Below are positions 1 through 9,013 of a DNA stretch of 64,000 bases, in pieces. The stretch comes from Affinirhizobium straminoryzae (GTDB lineage: Bacteria > Pseudomonadota > Alphaproteobacteria > Rhizobiales > Rhizobiaceae), in contig NZ_VJMG01000028.1 of the NCBI RefSeq assembly GCF_007004135.1, positions 1 through 64,000 of the forward strand, given 5' to 3'. Under the pieces are notes generated by a model. It saw nothing but the letters and a program-made list of their open reading frames with translations. It made no database searches and was not told the DNA's origin. The translations under genes were made by a program, and so were the position numbers. Position 1 is the first letter of the stretch; each line of letters opens with the position of its first letter.

Positions 1-45
1 GAGCTTGGCCTCAACCTGCCGCTCTGGCAGGTTGAGGCCAAGCTC
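1..45. repeat. Perfect 20-bp inverted repeat at the window edge (fold-back)
   Basis: Bases 1-20 are the exact reverse complement of bases 26-45, with a five-base loop GCTCT. The plus strand at 1-30 reads ELGLNLPLWQ, which is how this permease family normally continues, whereas the minus-strand gene reads ELGLNLPERQ and then runs into the mirrored arm. The inner bases CTGCC-GCTCT-GGCAG can self-prime. The simplest reading is a fold-back artefact at a contig end rather than a biological repeat. Confidence 0.8.
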
Positions 46-261
46 CTCGCGCACACGCTCCACGACATGCGCAGGCGCGCGGTCGCCGACGATGGCAAGC
101 GCCGGATCGATCGGGATCACGCGGCCGATGAAGAAGGTAACCGCCATCAGCCCCAGAAAGGTGGTGAGGACGGTCACGACGAAACCGAGGGTCGCGCGCA
201 GGCGCGCATGGGCGCGACGTTTGCCGCGCCCTGCCCTCATCTGTGTCTCAAGGGTGCTCAC
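1..261 (-). CDS. Peptide ABC transporter permease, N-terminal fragment
   Basis: Inner-membrane permease of the DppB/OppB type that would form the channel for the peptide captured by the upstream binding protein. Only the first 87 codons are present: a basic N-terminus, one membrane segment (about residues 25-48, with TTFLGLMAVTFFIGRVIPID) and the family stretch VVERVREELGLNLP. The start is GTG at 261, 17 bases after the binding-protein stop; an in-frame ATG at 240 is the alternative, and neither has a strong ribosome site. The gene is cut by the window edge, and its last seven or so codons lie in the mirrored repeat and are probably not real sequence. Confidence 0.75.
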   Translation of the reverse strand, partial: MSTLETQMRAGRGKRRAHARLRATLGFVVTVLTTFLGLMAVTFFIGRVIPIDPALAIVGDRAPAHVVERVREELGLNLPERQVEAKL

Positions 262-278
262 CGGGATACCTGACCCGA

Positions 279-1919
279 TCAGTCCTTGGAGATCGTGGAG
301 ACGAAGTTGGTGTCGAAGCTCGGACCGAGCTTCAGACCCTTCAGCTTCTTCGAATAGCCGGCCACTTCCGTCTGCTGGAAGATGATCACGAAGGGACCGC
401 TCGACAGAACCTTCTTCTGCAGGTCCTGATAGATCTCGGCGCGCTTGGCGCTATCCTTTTCGAGGAGCGCCGCCTGCGTTTCCTTCGTCAGTTCCGGCAC
501 ATCCCAGGCATTGCGCCAGGCCAGCGTCTTGTTCTTGCCGGCATCGGAATTGTCGTAGTTGATGGTGAAAGTCTCGGCATTCGAGTTCGGGTCGAAATAG
601 TCCGAACCCCACTGGCCGATATAGATGTCATGCGTGCGGGCGCGGTACTTGGTCAGCGTCTGCTTGCCGTCACCCGGAATGATCTGCAGCTTGATGCCGG
701 CCTGCGCCAGCGTCTGCTGCACGCTTTCGGCAATGCCCGTCACAGGCTGCGTGTTGCGCACGTCCATGGTCACGGTGAAGCCGTCCTTCAGGCCGGCCTT
801 GGCCAGCAGTTCCTTGGCCTTGGCAACATCCAGCTTGTAGGGGTTGGAATCGAGCGCACCGAGCTGGCCCTTGGGCAGGAAGGTCTGGTGAATGTCGCCG
901 ATACCCTTGATCAGCGTTGCGCCGATCGCATCGTAATCCACGAGATATTTGAAGGCTTCCACCACTTCCGGCTTGGCGAGGTTCGGGTTCTTCTGGTTGA
1001 GGCTGAAGTAATAGACGGTGCCCTTCGGCGCCGAGGTGATGGCAAAGCCATCCTTCTTGGAGACGGCGTCCATATCGCCGGGCTCGAGGTTGCGGGCGAT
1101 GTCGATATCGCCGTTTTCAAGCGCCAGACGCTGGCCGGAGCTTTCCTTCATATGGCGGTAGACCACGCGCTTCAGCTTCGGCTTTTCGCCGTAATAGTTG
1201 GGGTTGGCTTCGAGGATCACCGCCTCGTTGGCCTTCCAGCCGAGGATCTTGTAGGGGCCGGAGCCGGCATAGCCGGTCTTCAGGAACTCGTTGCCGAAAT
1301 CGGTGTCGTACTTGTAGTCCGCCGTCGGCGTCACCGCCTTGGCCTTGGCCATGACCGCCTTCTTCTCGACCACGGAGGCAACGGTGGCGGTCAGCACGTT
1401 GAGCACGAAGCTCGGCGCATAGGGCTTGTCGACCGTCAGCGAGAAGGTTTGGGCATCGACCGCCTTCGCCTTGTCGGCCACATTGTCACCCTTCAGGCCG
1501 AACTGCGTCAGCAGGAAGGCCGGCGACTTGTCGAGCTTGACCGCACGCTCGAAGGAGAATGCAACATCCTCGGCGGTTACCGGGCTGCCGGAGGCAAACT
1601 TCACGCCCGGCTTCAGCTTGAAGGTGTAGGTCAGGCCGTCGGCGGAGGTCGTCCAGCTCTCGGCGAGGTCGCCGACCACCTTGGAGGTGTCGTTGATATC
1701 GATGGAGACCAGCTTGCTGTAGGTGTTGCCGGTCACTTCCGCCGTCGACAGCTCGAAGGCTTCGCCCGGGTCCAGCGAAATGATGTCGTCGATGGCAAAA
1801 CCTTCCACCAGCGTGTCGGCCGGCGTCGCGGCAAAGGCCTGCGGAGCCGAAATCATCACCAGCGAAAGGGCGGCGCTGGTGGCCAGGATACGAAGGCTGC
1901 GATTGAACGCGTTGATCAT
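279..1919 (-). CDS. Peptide ABC transporter substrate-binding protein (family 5)
   Basis: Periplasmic solute-binding protein of 546 residues, the usual size for DppA/OppA-type proteins. It begins with a Sec signal peptide (residues 1-30, ending AFA before ATPADTL). The family core follows: an N-terminal lobe with KVVGDLAESWTTSADGLTYT around residue 80 and LKPGVKFASGSPVTAEDVAF after it, and a C-terminal lobe with PYKLDVAKAKELLAKAGL. The permease fragment follows directly and an M19 dipeptidase precedes it on the same strand, so the set probably imports and cleaves small peptides. The exact ligand cannot be read from sequence. Confidence 0.88.
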   Translation of the reverse strand: MINAFNRSLRILATSAALSLVMISAPQAFAATPADTLVEGFAIDDIISLDPGEAFELSTAEVTGNTYSKLVSIDINDTSKVVGDLAESWTTSADGLTYTFKLKPGVKFASGSPVTAEDVAFSFERAVKLDKSPAFLLTQFGLKGDNVADKAKAVDAQTFSLTVDKPYAPSFVLNVLTATVASVVEKKAVMAKAKAVTPTADYKYDTDFGNEFLKTGYAGSGPYKILGWKANEAVILEANPNYYGEKPKLKRVVYRHMKESSGQRLALENGDIDIARNLEPGDMDAVSKKDGFAITSAPKGTVYYFSLNQKNPNLAKPEVVEAFKYLVDYDAIGATLIKGIGDIHQTFLPKGQLGALDSNPYKLDVAKAKELLAKAGLKDGFTVTMDVRNTQPVTGIAESVQQTLAQAGIKLQIIPGDGKQTLTKYRARTHDIYIGQWGSDYFDPNSNAETFTINYDNSDAGKNKTLAWRNAWDVPELTKETQAALLEKDSAKRAEIYQDLQKKVLSSGPFVIIFQQTEVAGYSKKLKGLKLGPSFDTNFVSTISKD

Positions 1920-1971
1920 GATGGTCCCCTGATTATTATCTGTCTGAGAGCAGTTCGGTCGGAAGGATTCG

Positions 1972-3027
1972 TCAGCTTGCTTCGTGCCAAGTCTGAGAAA
2001 GCACTCTCAGCCAGTTTTCCCGGCACAGCTTGGCGAGATCGTCGGGAGCGTATCCCGCGTTTTTGAGGGCCGCAACCAGTTTCTGGTTGCCGGCGGCATC
2101 GGCGATATCCTGCGGCACGGTGGCGCCATCGAAGTCGGAGCCGAGCGCCACGCAGTCGATGCCCATACGCTCCACCATATAGTCGATGTGCTTCACCATC
2201 AGGTCGAGGCTGGTATTGGCATCGTCGCGCGCATCCGGCCGCAGCATGGTCACGGCATAGTTCAGGCCGACAAGACCCTGCCGCTCGCGGATCGCATCCA
2301 TCTGCCGGTCGGTGAGATTGCGGGCAACGGCGGTCAGCGCATGCGCGTTGGAATGACTGGCGATCAGCGGCTTGTCGGAGGTCTTCGCCACGTCCCAGAA
2401 GCCCTTTTCGGTGATGTGGGCGAGATCGATGGCAATTCCCATCTGGTCGCAGAGCTTCACCAGCTCGAAGCCGAGATCGGTAAGACCAGGCCCCGTATCG
2501 GGCGAAACGGGATAGGCGAAGGGCGCGCCGTGGCCAAAACTGTTGTGGCGGCTCCAGACCGGTCCGAGCGAGCGCAGGCCGGCCGCATAAAACACTTCGA
2601 GCGCCGAAAAATCGGGATCGATTGCCTCGCAGCCCTCCATGTGCAGCACGGCGGCGAAATCGCCATCCGCAACTGCCTCGCGAATGGCATCGGTGGAGCG
2701 GCAGATGCGCCAGGCACCGGCCGCGTCGAGCCTGAGCGCCAGCGCGAGTTTTTCCATCGCGATGTCGAGCGAGGGCGAACGCTCCAGGGGGGCGGCGAGC
2801 GGCGTGTAGTAATGGCCGCTGGCATCCGGCTCCTTCAGGATCAGGTCGCCGGAGGGAATGTAGATGGCGCAGAGCCCGCCGACGAGGCCGCCGGCCCGTG
2901 CACGCGGCCCGTCGATATGGCCCTCATGCGTCCCCTTGACGAATTCGGTGACGGGATCGGCACCGTTGCGCATGTTGCGCCACAGCCGCAGGAGAACGTC
3001 GTTGTGGCCGTCGAAGATGGGTTCCAT
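1972..3027 (-). CDS. Membrane dipeptidase, peptidase family M19
   Basis: Zinc-dependent dipeptidase of the renal dipeptidase family, which hydrolyses dipeptides, often including those with a D-residue at the C-terminus. The N-terminal metal motif FDGHNDVLLRLW is at residues 4-15, with HMEGCEAID, SHSNAHAL and LGSDFDGA further on, all typical of M19. About 351 residues. A GTG at 3054 would add nine residues, but the ATG at 3027 has GGAAA at a good distance and puts the metal motif at the usual place near the N-terminus. It sits in the same-strand run with the peptide binding protein and permease, which suggests cytoplasmic breakdown of imported peptides. No signal peptide is seen. Confidence 0.88.
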   Translation of the reverse strand: MEPIFDGHNDVLLRLWRNMRNGADPVTEFVKGTHEGHIDGPRARAGGLVGGLCAIYIPSGDLILKEPDASGHYYTPLAAPLERSPSLDIAMEKLALALRLDAAGAWRICRSTDAIREAVADGDFAAVLHMEGCEAIDPDFSALEVFYAAGLRSLGPVWSRHNSFGHGAPFAYPVSPDTGPGLTDLGFELVKLCDQMGIAIDLAHITEKGFWDVAKTSDKPLIASHSNAHALTAVARNLTDRQMDAIRERQGLVGLNYAVTMLRPDARDDANTSLDLMVKHIDYMVERMGIDCVALGSDFDGATVPQDIADAAGNQKLVAALKNAGYAPDDLAKLCRENWLRVLSQTWHEAS

Positions 3028-3142
3028 CAGCAATTTCCGAACTTGCGAATACACATGATCGCGATCCTAGGCCGATCCGGAAAGCGCGGGCAAGACGGAA
3101 AGTGCCGCAGCGCACAAGATCCGTGCAGACTACGCAACGGCG

Positions 3143-3856
3143 CTAGATCCGCCAGCCTTCCTCCCCTGCACGACTGAGCAGAGGGGTTGCGAAAACGCCA
3201 TGGGTGCGGCCCGGCCACGGCGCGCCAAACGTTTCCAGCGCGGCGCGCCAGCGATCCGATTGCAGCATGGCCGCACCGATCGCCACCGGCTCCACCCCGA
3301 CGGCCTGCAGGAGCCTCAGCCCCGCCACGATGGAGGCGCCGCTCGAGATCACGTCATCGATCAGCACGACACGTCGTCCGTCGAGCAGCGGCAGCATGCG
3401 CGGATCGACATAGAGGCGTTTCACCTGTTCCGGCGTGGTGATCGAGGACATCGGCACCGAAAGCGCCTCGTCGTACCAGAACTTGCGCGAGGTGCCGCAG
3501 GGCACATAGCGCGCATGGCCGAGATGGCGGGCAACGGTAGCGGCCAATGTCAGGCCGAGCGTCGGCAGACCGACCACCACATCCGGTTCAAGGGCGCAGA
3601 GCCGGGCCGCGAGATCCGCGGCGAGCGCTTCCACGACGGAGAAACTCGCCTGGTTGATGATCAGCGACGCCAGGGCATGCTGCCCGTCCGAGAGCGGCCG
3701 GATGGGAAGGCACAGCTGCCGTCCATCGCCAAGCTCTGCCGGATAAAAGCCGGAAAACGGGCCGTTCGTCGAAAAGCTGCCGGGCGGGTGAAGCGCCTGC
3801 CAGAACTCATGGGGTCTCAGCTCATGGGAGGGCAGCTCATGCGGGGAAAAGGTCAC
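3143..3856 (-). CDS. Phosphoribosyltransferase-family protein
   Basis: Type I phosphoribosyltransferase fold of 237 residues. The PRPP-binding loop is RVVLIDDVISSGAS near residue 165-178, preceded by VVVGLPTLGLTLAATVARHLGH and the flexible-loop region SRKFWYDEALSVPM. Such enzymes act on purine or related bases in salvage; the base cannot be told. The start is GTG at 3856 with GGAG seven bases upstream. The N-terminus carries three pentapeptide repeats (PHEL, PSHEL, RPHEF), an unusual small expansion. It lies 15 bases after the LysR gene and about 115 bases before the dipeptidase, all on the minus strand. Confidence 0.8.
   Translation of the reverse strand: MTFSPHELPSHELRPHEFWQALHPPGSFSTNGPFSGFYPAELGDGRQLCLPIRPLSDGQHALASLIINQASFSVVEALAADLAARLCALEPDVVVGLPTLGLTLAATVARHLGHARYVPCGTSRKFWYDEALSVPMSSITTPEQVKRLYVDPRMLPLLDGRRVVLIDDVISSGASIVAGLRLLQAVGVEPVAIGAAMLQSDRWRAALETFGAPWPGRTHGVFATPLLSRAGEEGWRI
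3806..3850 (-). repeat. Three tandem 15-bp units in the phosphoribosyltransferase N-terminus
   Basis: Three consecutive 15-base units (3806-3820, 3821-3835, 3836-3850) each begin CTCATG and differ at a few positions. In the minus-strand protein they encode SPHEL, PSHEL and RPHEF. This is an in-frame repeat that adds residues ahead of the conserved domain. Confidence 0.7.
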
Positions 3857-3871
3857 GCGAAAACTCCGGCA

Positions 3872-4789
3872 TCAGGCATAGAAGGGCTCGTCCCGCCAGC
3901 GGCCGACTTCCTCGATCAGCCAGTTGCGGAACAGGGCAACGGGGCGAAACGCCATGCGGGTGATAGGCGCCACGACATAATAGGAGCTGGGGCTTCTCAC
4001 CTGCATCGGCAGTGCCTGCACCAGATCGCCCGCCTGCAACTCCGCCTCGATGAGGAAGAGCGGCATCAGCGCCACGCCGAGGCCGGCACTGCAGGCCTGC
4101 CCGACACTTGCGAACTGTTCGAAGCGCATGCCGGGGGACGGCGTGCCGGCCACGCCCTGTGTCTCGAAGAAATGGTCCCAGGCCCCGGGACGCGAAGCCA
4201 TGTGCAGCAGGGGCAGCGACAGGAGATCCTGCGGCGCCGCAACCGGGTTCTGCCGCAGGAAGGCGGGGCTCGCCACGGGGGCCACCATCTCGTCCATCAG
4301 GAAGGTGCAGTCGGCGCCCGGCCAGTTCGGCTGGCCGATATGGATTGCCACATCCAGCCCGTCCTGCTCGAAATCGAAGATGCCGATGCGGGTGGCGAAG
4401 TTCAGTGTGATGTCGGGATGGGCGGCCACGAAGCGCGGGATGCGCGGCAGAAGCCAGCGGGTGCCGAAGGTAGGCAGCATGGCGAGATTGAGCGTATCGC
4501 CATGCCGTTTAGTCATGGCCTTCAGCGAGGCGTCGCGGATCTGCGACAGCGCGGCGCCGATCGCCTTTGCATAGGCACGGCCCGGTTCCGTCAGCGAAAC
4601 ACCCCGGCTGCTGCGATCGAAGAGCAACAGGCCAAGCTGTTCTTCCAGCCCTGAAATCTGGCGGCTGATCGCTCCTTGCGTCAGTGACAGCTCGTCGGCC
4701 GCAGCCGAAAAACTACCCAACCGCGCCACGGATTCGAAGGCGGCCAGCGCACTGGTGGAGGGAAGAAGTCGGCGGCTCAGATTGCTCAT
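3872..4789 (-). CDS. LysR-family transcriptional regulator (GcvA-like)
   Basis: DNA-binding regulator of 305 residues. The N-terminal winged helix has [20 protein letters not shown] and [15 protein letters not shown] (about residues 18-55), followed by a periplasmic-binding-like effector domain with [16 protein letters not shown], as in the GcvA subgroup. It is divergent from glutaryl-CoA dehydrogenase with about 100 bases between them, the normal arrangement for a LysR activator and its target. Known LysR regulators of glutarate or lysine breakdown fit this context, but the ligand is inference. The downstream phosphoribosyltransferase may be co-transcribed. Confidence 0.88.
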   Translation of the reverse strand: MSNLSRRLLPSTSALAAFESVARLGSFSAAADELSLTQGAISRQISGLEEQLGLLLFDRSSRGVSLTEPGRAYAKAIGAALSQIRDASLKAMTKRHGDTLNLAMLPTFGTRWLLPRIPRFVAAHPDITLNFATRIGIFDFEQDGLDVAIHIGQPNWPGADCTFLMDEMVAPVASPAFLRQNPVAAPQDLLSLPLLHMASRPGAWDHFFETQGVAGTPSPGMRFEQFASVGQACSAGLGVALMPLFLIEAELQAGDLVQALPMQVRSPSSYYVVAPITRMAFRPVALFRNWLIEEVGRWRDEPFYA

Positions 4790-4819
4790 GGCGCATTCCT
4801 ATAGCTCATATCGCCGTGA

Positions 4820-4835
4820 GTAAACGGCGCTTTAC
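4820..4835. promoter_or_regulatory. Candidate LysR operator between regulator and gcdH
   Basis: GTAAA and TTTAC form an inverted repeat with a six-base spacer, overlapping a second inverted repeat GCCG-N8-CGGC at 4813-4828. Both lie in the short divergent region between the LysR gene and gcdH, where a LysR site is expected. No experiment supports binding. Confidence 0.4.
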
Positions 4836-4890
4836 GCGGGGACCTGCCTGCCCGATAGTCCGCTCTACAGTTCCGATGGAGGATTTCGAC

Positions 4891-6078
4891 GTGAGCGACC
4901 GTGCCGCCTTTTCCTGGGAAGACCCTTTCCTGCTCGACGACCAGCTGACCGAGGACGAGCGGATGATCCGCGAGGCGGCGGCCGCCTTCGCCAAGGCCGA
5001 GCTTCTGCCGCGCATCAACGAGGCCTATCTTTCGGAAACCAGCGCGCCGGAACTGTTTCCGCTGATGGGCCAGGCCGGCCTTCTCGGCGTGACCCTGCCG
5101 GAAGAGTATGGCGCGGCCAACGCTTCCTACGTCGCCTACGGTCTGGTGGCACGCGAGGTGGAGCGTATCGACAGCGGTTATCGCTCGATGATGAGCGTGC
5201 AGTCCTCGCTCGTCATCTACCCCATCTTCGCCTATGGCTCCGATGCGCAGAAGCAGAAATACCTGCCGGGCCTCGTTTCGGGCGAACTCATCGGCTGCTT
5301 CGGCCTGACCGAGCCGGATGCCGGCTCCGATCCGGGCGGCATGAAGACGCGCGCCGAAAAGATCGAGGGCGGCTATCGCCTGCGCGGCTCGAAGATGTGG
5401 ATTTCCAATGCACCGATCGCCGATGTCTTCGTCGTCTGGGCGAAATCGGAAGCGCACAACAACGAGATCCGCGGCTTCGTGCTGGAAAAGGGCATGAAGG
5501 GCCTTTCCGCCCCGAAGATCGGCGGCAAGCTGTCGCTGCGCGCCTCGATCACCGGCGAAATCGTCATGGATGGCGTGGAGGTATCAGAAGACGCGCTGCT
5601 GCCGAACGTCTCGGGCCTCAAAGGGCCGTTCGGCTGCCTCAACCGCGCCCGCTACGGCATTTCCTGGGGCGTGATGGGGGCGGCGGAAGATTGCTGGCTG
5701 CGCGCCCGACAGTATGGCCTCGACCGCAAGCAGTTCGGCAAGCCGCTCGCCGGCACGCAGCTCTACCAGAAGAAGCTTGCCGACATGCAGACCGAGATCG
5801 CGCTCGGGCTTCAGGGCTCGCTTCGCGTCGGCCGGCTGATGGACGAGCACAGGATGGCGCCGGAAATGATCTCCATCGTCAAGCGCAACAATTGCGGCAA
5901 GGCGCTCGACATCGCACGTCAGGCCCGCGACATGCATGGCGGCAACGGCATCCAGATCGAATATCACGTGATGCGCCACGCCCAGAACCTGGAAACGGTC
6001 AACACCTACGAGGGCACGCATGATGTGCATGCGCTGATCCTCGGCCGCGCCCAGACCGGCATCCAGGCTTTCTTCTGA
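4891..6078 (+). CDS. gcdH: Glutaryl-CoA dehydrogenase
   Basis: FAD-dependent acyl-CoA dehydrogenase that oxidises and decarboxylates glutaryl-CoA to crotonyl-CoA in lysine, tryptophan or glutarate breakdown. About 395 residues, the family length. Seen: substrate and FAD motifs [20 protein letters not shown] and [38 protein letters not shown], and near the C-terminus [19 protein letters not shown] with the catalytic glutamate region [14 protein letters not shown], typical of GcdH. GTG at 4891 is chosen because GGAGG lies eight bases before it; the ATG at 4876 overlaps that ribosome site. Divergent from a LysR regulator and followed by a terminator. Confidence 0.92.
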   Translation: MSDRAAFSWEDPFLLDDQLTEDERMIREAAAAFAKAELLPRINEAYLSETSAPELFPLMGQAGLLGVTLPEEYGAANASYVAYGLVAREVERIDSGYRSMMSVQSSLVIYPIFAYGSDAQKQKYLPGLVSGELIGCFGLTEPDAGSDPGGMKTRAEKIEGGYRLRGSKMWISNAPIADVFVVWAKSEAHNNEIRGFVLEKGMKGLSAPKIGGKLSLRASITGEIVMDGVEVSEDALLPNVSGLKGPFGCLNRARYGISWGVMGAAEDCWLRARQYGLDRKQFGKPLAGTQLYQKKLADMQTEIALGLQGSLRVGRLMDEHRMAPEMISIVKRNNCGKALDIARQARDMHGGNGIQIEYHVMRHAQNLETVNTYEGTHDVHALILGRAQTGIQAFF

Positions 6079-6104
6079 GGGCACAGCGAGACTCGCGCCA
6101 TCTG

Positions 6105-6141
6105 TGACGGCAGCTCACCCTGCCGTCATATTTATTTAATC
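6105..6141 (+). terminator. Intrinsic terminator after gcdH
   Basis: A perfect nine-base stem (TGACGGCAG with CTGCCGTCA), a six-base loop and then the T-rich tail TATTTATTT. It lies 27 bases past the gcdH stop. Confidence 0.8.
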
Positions 6142-6271
6142 ATACTTTTTCCGGCTGCCGTTGATTGTCGGTTCCAATTGTCCTACGTCAGGGACCGAAC
6201 CATCCGTCGCGGCGCTGCCTCTCCCAGGCCATCCTCCCGGTCCGCGACTTTTAGAGCCTAACGAGGTCATC

Positions 6272-7708
6272 ATGCACAGCTATCCCGACGTCCAACTTTT
6301 CATCGCAGGCGAATGGCGCGACGCCATCGGCGGCAAGACCATTCCCGTGGAAGATCCCGCGACGCAGGAGATCATCGGCAAGATCGCCCATGCGGAAAAG
6401 GCTGACCTCGACCTCGCGCTGGAAGCCGCCGACAAGGGCTTCAAGATCTGGCGTGATACCTCTGCCTTCGAACGCTCGAAGATCATGCGCAAGGCGGCGG
6501 ACCTGCTGCGCGAGCGCATCGACTACATCGCCTGGCTGATGACCCGTGAACAGGGCAAGCCGATCGCCCAGTCGAAGGGCGAAATCAACAATGCGGCCGA
6601 CACCATCGACTGGTTCGCCGAAGAAGCTCGCCGCACCTATGGACAGATCATTCCGGCCCGCTTCGGCGGTGTCTCCAACATGGCGATCAAGCTGCCGGTC
6701 GGCCCGGTTGCCGCGTTTACGCCGTGGAACTTCCCAATCAACCAGATCGTGCGCAAGCTTTCGGCTGCCGTCTCCGTCGGCTGCTCCATCATCATCAAGG
6801 CGCCTGAAGAAACCCCGGCTTCGCCGGCCGAACTCATCCGCGTCTTCGCCGATGCCGGCATCCCGGCCGGCGTCGTCAACCTGGTCTATGGTGTTCCGGC
6901 CGAAATTTCCGAGTACCTGATCCCGCATCCGGTCATTCGCAAGATCTCGTTCACCGGCTCGACCCCGGTCGGCAAGCATCTGGCAGCGCTTGCCGGCAAG
7001 CACATGAAGCGCGCCACGATGGAACTCGGCGGCCATGCCCCGGTCGTCGTCTTCAACGATGCCGATCTGGACAAGGCGATCGAAGTGTCGGCGGCAGCGA
7101 AGTTCCGCAATGCCGGCCAGGTCTGCGTCGCTCCGACCCGCTTCCTGATCCAGGACGGCGTTGCCGACCAGTTCATCGAAGGCATCGTGAAGTATGCCGA
7201 GAACATCAAGGTCGGCAACGGCCTCGAGGCTGACGTGACCATGGGCCCGCTCGCCAACGAGCGCCGCATCCCGGCCATGGAAGACATGATCAACGACGCC
7301 GTCTCGAAGGGTGCTGTTCTCCGGACCGGCGGCAAGCGCATCGGCAACAAGGGCCATTTCTTCGAGCCGACCGTGCTGACCGACGTTCCGACCTCGGCCA
7401 AGATGATGAACGAAGAGCCGTTTGGCCCGATCGCGATCGTCAACCGGTTCTCGACGCTGGACGAGGCGATGGACGAATCGAACCGCCTGCCCTTCGGCCT
7501 CGCATCCTATGCCTTCACCTCGTCAGTGAAGACCGCGCATGCGCTCGGCCAGCGTATGGAAGCCGGCATGCTGACCATCAACCACAATGGCTTCGCCATT
7601 CCGGAAGTGCCGTTCGGCGGCGTGAAGGATTCGGGCTACGGCACCGAAGGCGGCTCGGAAGCCGTCGACGCCTACCTCGAAACCCGTTTCGTCAGCCAGA
7701 TGAGCTGA
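6272..7708 (+). CDS. gabD: NAD(P)-dependent succinate-semialdehyde-type aldehyde dehydrogenase
   Basis: Aldehyde dehydrogenase of 478 residues, closest by motif to the succinate/glutarate-semialdehyde group that makes succinate from succinate semialdehyde. Seen: [17 protein letters not shown] and [13 protein letters not shown] (cofactor site), [20 protein letters not shown], catalytic glutamate in [13 protein letters not shown] and catalytic cysteine in [12 protein letters not shown], then [13 protein letters not shown] at 6272 with GAGG five bases upstream starts the protein with the family sequence; in-frame codons back to 6161 lack a ribosome site and lie past the gcdH terminator. It has its own terminator, so it is probably a single-gene unit. 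The substrate (succinate versus glutarate semialdehyde) is uncertain. Confidence 0.88.
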   Translation: MHSYPDVQLFIAGEWRDAIGGKTIPVEDPATQEIIGKIAHAEKADLDLALEAADKGFKIWRDTSAFERSKIMRKAADLLRERIDYIAWLMTREQGKPIAQSKGEINNAADTIDWFAEEARRTYGQIIPARFGGVSNMAIKLPVGPVAAFTPWNFPINQIVRKLSAAVSVGCSIIIKAPEETPASPAELIRVFADAGIPAGVVNLVYGVPAEISEYLIPHPVIRKISFTGSTPVGKHLAALAGKHMKRATMELGGHAPVVVFNDADLDKAIEVSAAAKFRNAGQVCVAPTRFLIQDGVADQFIEGIVKYAENIKVGNGLEADVTMGPLANERRIPAMEDMINDAVSKGAVLRTGGKRIGNKGHFFEPTVLTDVPTSAKMMNEEPFGPIAIVNRFSTLDEAMDESNRLPFGLASYAFTSSVKTAHALGQRMEAGMLTINHNGFAIPEVPFGGVKDSGYGTEGGSEAVDAYLETRFVSQMS

Positions 7709-7734
7709 TCCTTCCGCTTCGGACCGAAAGAAAG

Positions 7735-7760
7735 GGCGTCGGGCAACCGGCGCCTTTTTT
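7735..7760 (+). terminator. Intrinsic terminator after the semialdehyde dehydrogenase
   Basis: Eight-base stem GGCGTCGG/CCGGCGCC with a GCAA tetraloop, followed by six Ts. Confidence 0.92.
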
Positions 7761-7782
7761 GTTGGTCGCGTATTGAGAAGAA

Positions 7783-7979
7783 AGCCCCTTCTGGCTGCCG
7801 CCATCTCCCCCACAAGGGGGGAGAGCGCAGGTGGCTGGGGCCTGCACCAATCATTGAGCTACAGTCAATTCTGTCCCCCATCTGCTGTCACGGCCAGGAG
7901 CGCGTTGGCGGAAGGGCAGGGCTTTGCCACATGGTGTCTCCCCCCTTGTGGGAGAGATGGCGGCAGCCAGAGGGGGACT
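7783..7979. repeat. Long imperfect inverted repeat, RIME-like intergenic element
   Basis: An arm of about 40 bases at 7783-7825 (CTGGCTGCCGCCATCTCCCC then CACAAGGGGGG) returns inverted at 7938-7979 (CCCCCCTTGTGGG then GATGGCGGCAGCCAG) with a few mismatches and about 110 bases between. No open frame of note lies inside. Palindromic mosaic elements of this kind are common between genes in Rhizobium and relatives; the exact family name is inference. Confidence 0.65.
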
Positions 7980-7990
7980 TTTGCCAGATA

Positions 7991-9013
7991 TCACGCCAGC
8001 GAAAACACCTTGGCCCGCCGCAGCGTGACGAAGCCAGCCTCGCCGGCGACAATCGCCCGCTCCGGCTCCACGTCGAACTCCAGCGGTTCGCCGGTGCCAG
8101 CCAGCGCGATGACGCGGCGCTCGCCGGGACGATCGAGAACGCGGGTCACGGTTGCGGCCACACCCGGCCCGCTTTCCGACCAGTCGAGATCGCGCGGCCG
8201 GGCAAAGATTTCAGCCGGACCATCGGCCACACCGGGCGCCGCGATCTCGGCGCCGCCGGCAATGGCCCGCCCCGCCCTGACCTCGCCCGTCAGCCGGTTG
8301 GCATCGCCCAGGAATTTCAGCACGAAGGGATCGCGGGGATCGCGGCACACTTCCTGCGGCGTACCCTGCTGCACGATGCGGCCTTCCTTCAGGATCACCA
8401 CGCGATCGGCGAGATCCAGCGCCTCTTCCTGATCGTGGGTGACGAAGATGGTGGTGATGCCGAGTTCCTGATGGATCTCGCGCAGCCATCGGCGCAGATC
8501 GTGGCGCACATTGGCATCGAGCGCGCCAAAGGGTTCGTCGAGCAGCAGCACCTTCGGATCGACGGCCAGTGCACGGGCAAGCGCCACGCGCTGGCGCTGG
8601 CCGCCGGAGATCTGGCCGGGAAAGCGGTCACCGAGCCCGTCCAGCCGGACCAGCGCCAGAAGCTGTCGAACGCGGGCAGCGATCTCCGCCTTGCTACGCT
8701 TAACCTTCGACACGCTCATGCCGAAGCCGATGTTTTCCGCCACCGTCATGTGCGGGAACAGCGCGTAATGCTGGAAGACGAAGCCGACACCCCTGTTGCG
8801 CACCGGGATGTCGGTTGCATCCTGATCGCCGAAATGGATGTGGCCGCCATCGGCATATTCGAGGCCGGCCACCATGCGCAGGATCGTCGTCTTGCCGGAA
8901 CCGGAGGGACCAAGCAGCGCGACCAGTTCGCCGCTTTCGATCTCCAGCGAAACGCCGTGCACGGCGCGAAACGTGTCGAAGGTCTTGATGACGTTGTCGA
9001 GGCGGATCTTCAT
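7991..9013 (-). CDS. cysA: Sulfate/thiosulfate ABC transporter ATP-binding protein
   Basis: ATPase of 340 residues that powers sulfate and thiosulfate import. Walker A GPSGSGKT near residue 36, signature SGGQRQRVALARAL, Walker B VLLLDEPFGALD and the switch histidine in TIFVTHDQEEALDLADR are all intact. The C-terminal third, with AEIFARPRDLDW, matches the TOBE-type regulatory region of CysA. Its ATG overlaps the cysW stop (ATGA), showing translational coupling. The longer frame to 9295 is antisense reading into cysW and is not used. Order on the transcript: sbp, cysT, cysW, cysA. Confidence 0.93.
   Translation of the reverse strand: MKIRLDNVIKTFDTFRAVHGVSLEIESGELVALLGPSGSGKTTILRMVAGLEYADGGHIHFGDQDATDIPVRNRGVGFVFQHYALFPHMTVAENIGFGMSVSKVKRSKAEIAARVRQLLALVRLDGLGDRFPGQISGGQRQRVALARALAVDPKVLLLDEPFGALDANVRHDLRRWLREIHQELGITTIFVTHDQEEALDLADRVVILKEGRIVQQGTPQEVCRDPRDPFVLKFLGDANRLTGEVRAGRAIAGGAEIAAPGVADGPAEIFARPRDLDWSESGPGVAATVTRVLDRPGERRVIALAGTGEPLEFDVEPERAIVAGEAGFVTLRRAKVFSLA

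Noticed and set aside
243..2066. 607-codon plus-strand open frame
   Set aside because: Antisense shadow of the peptide-binding protein.
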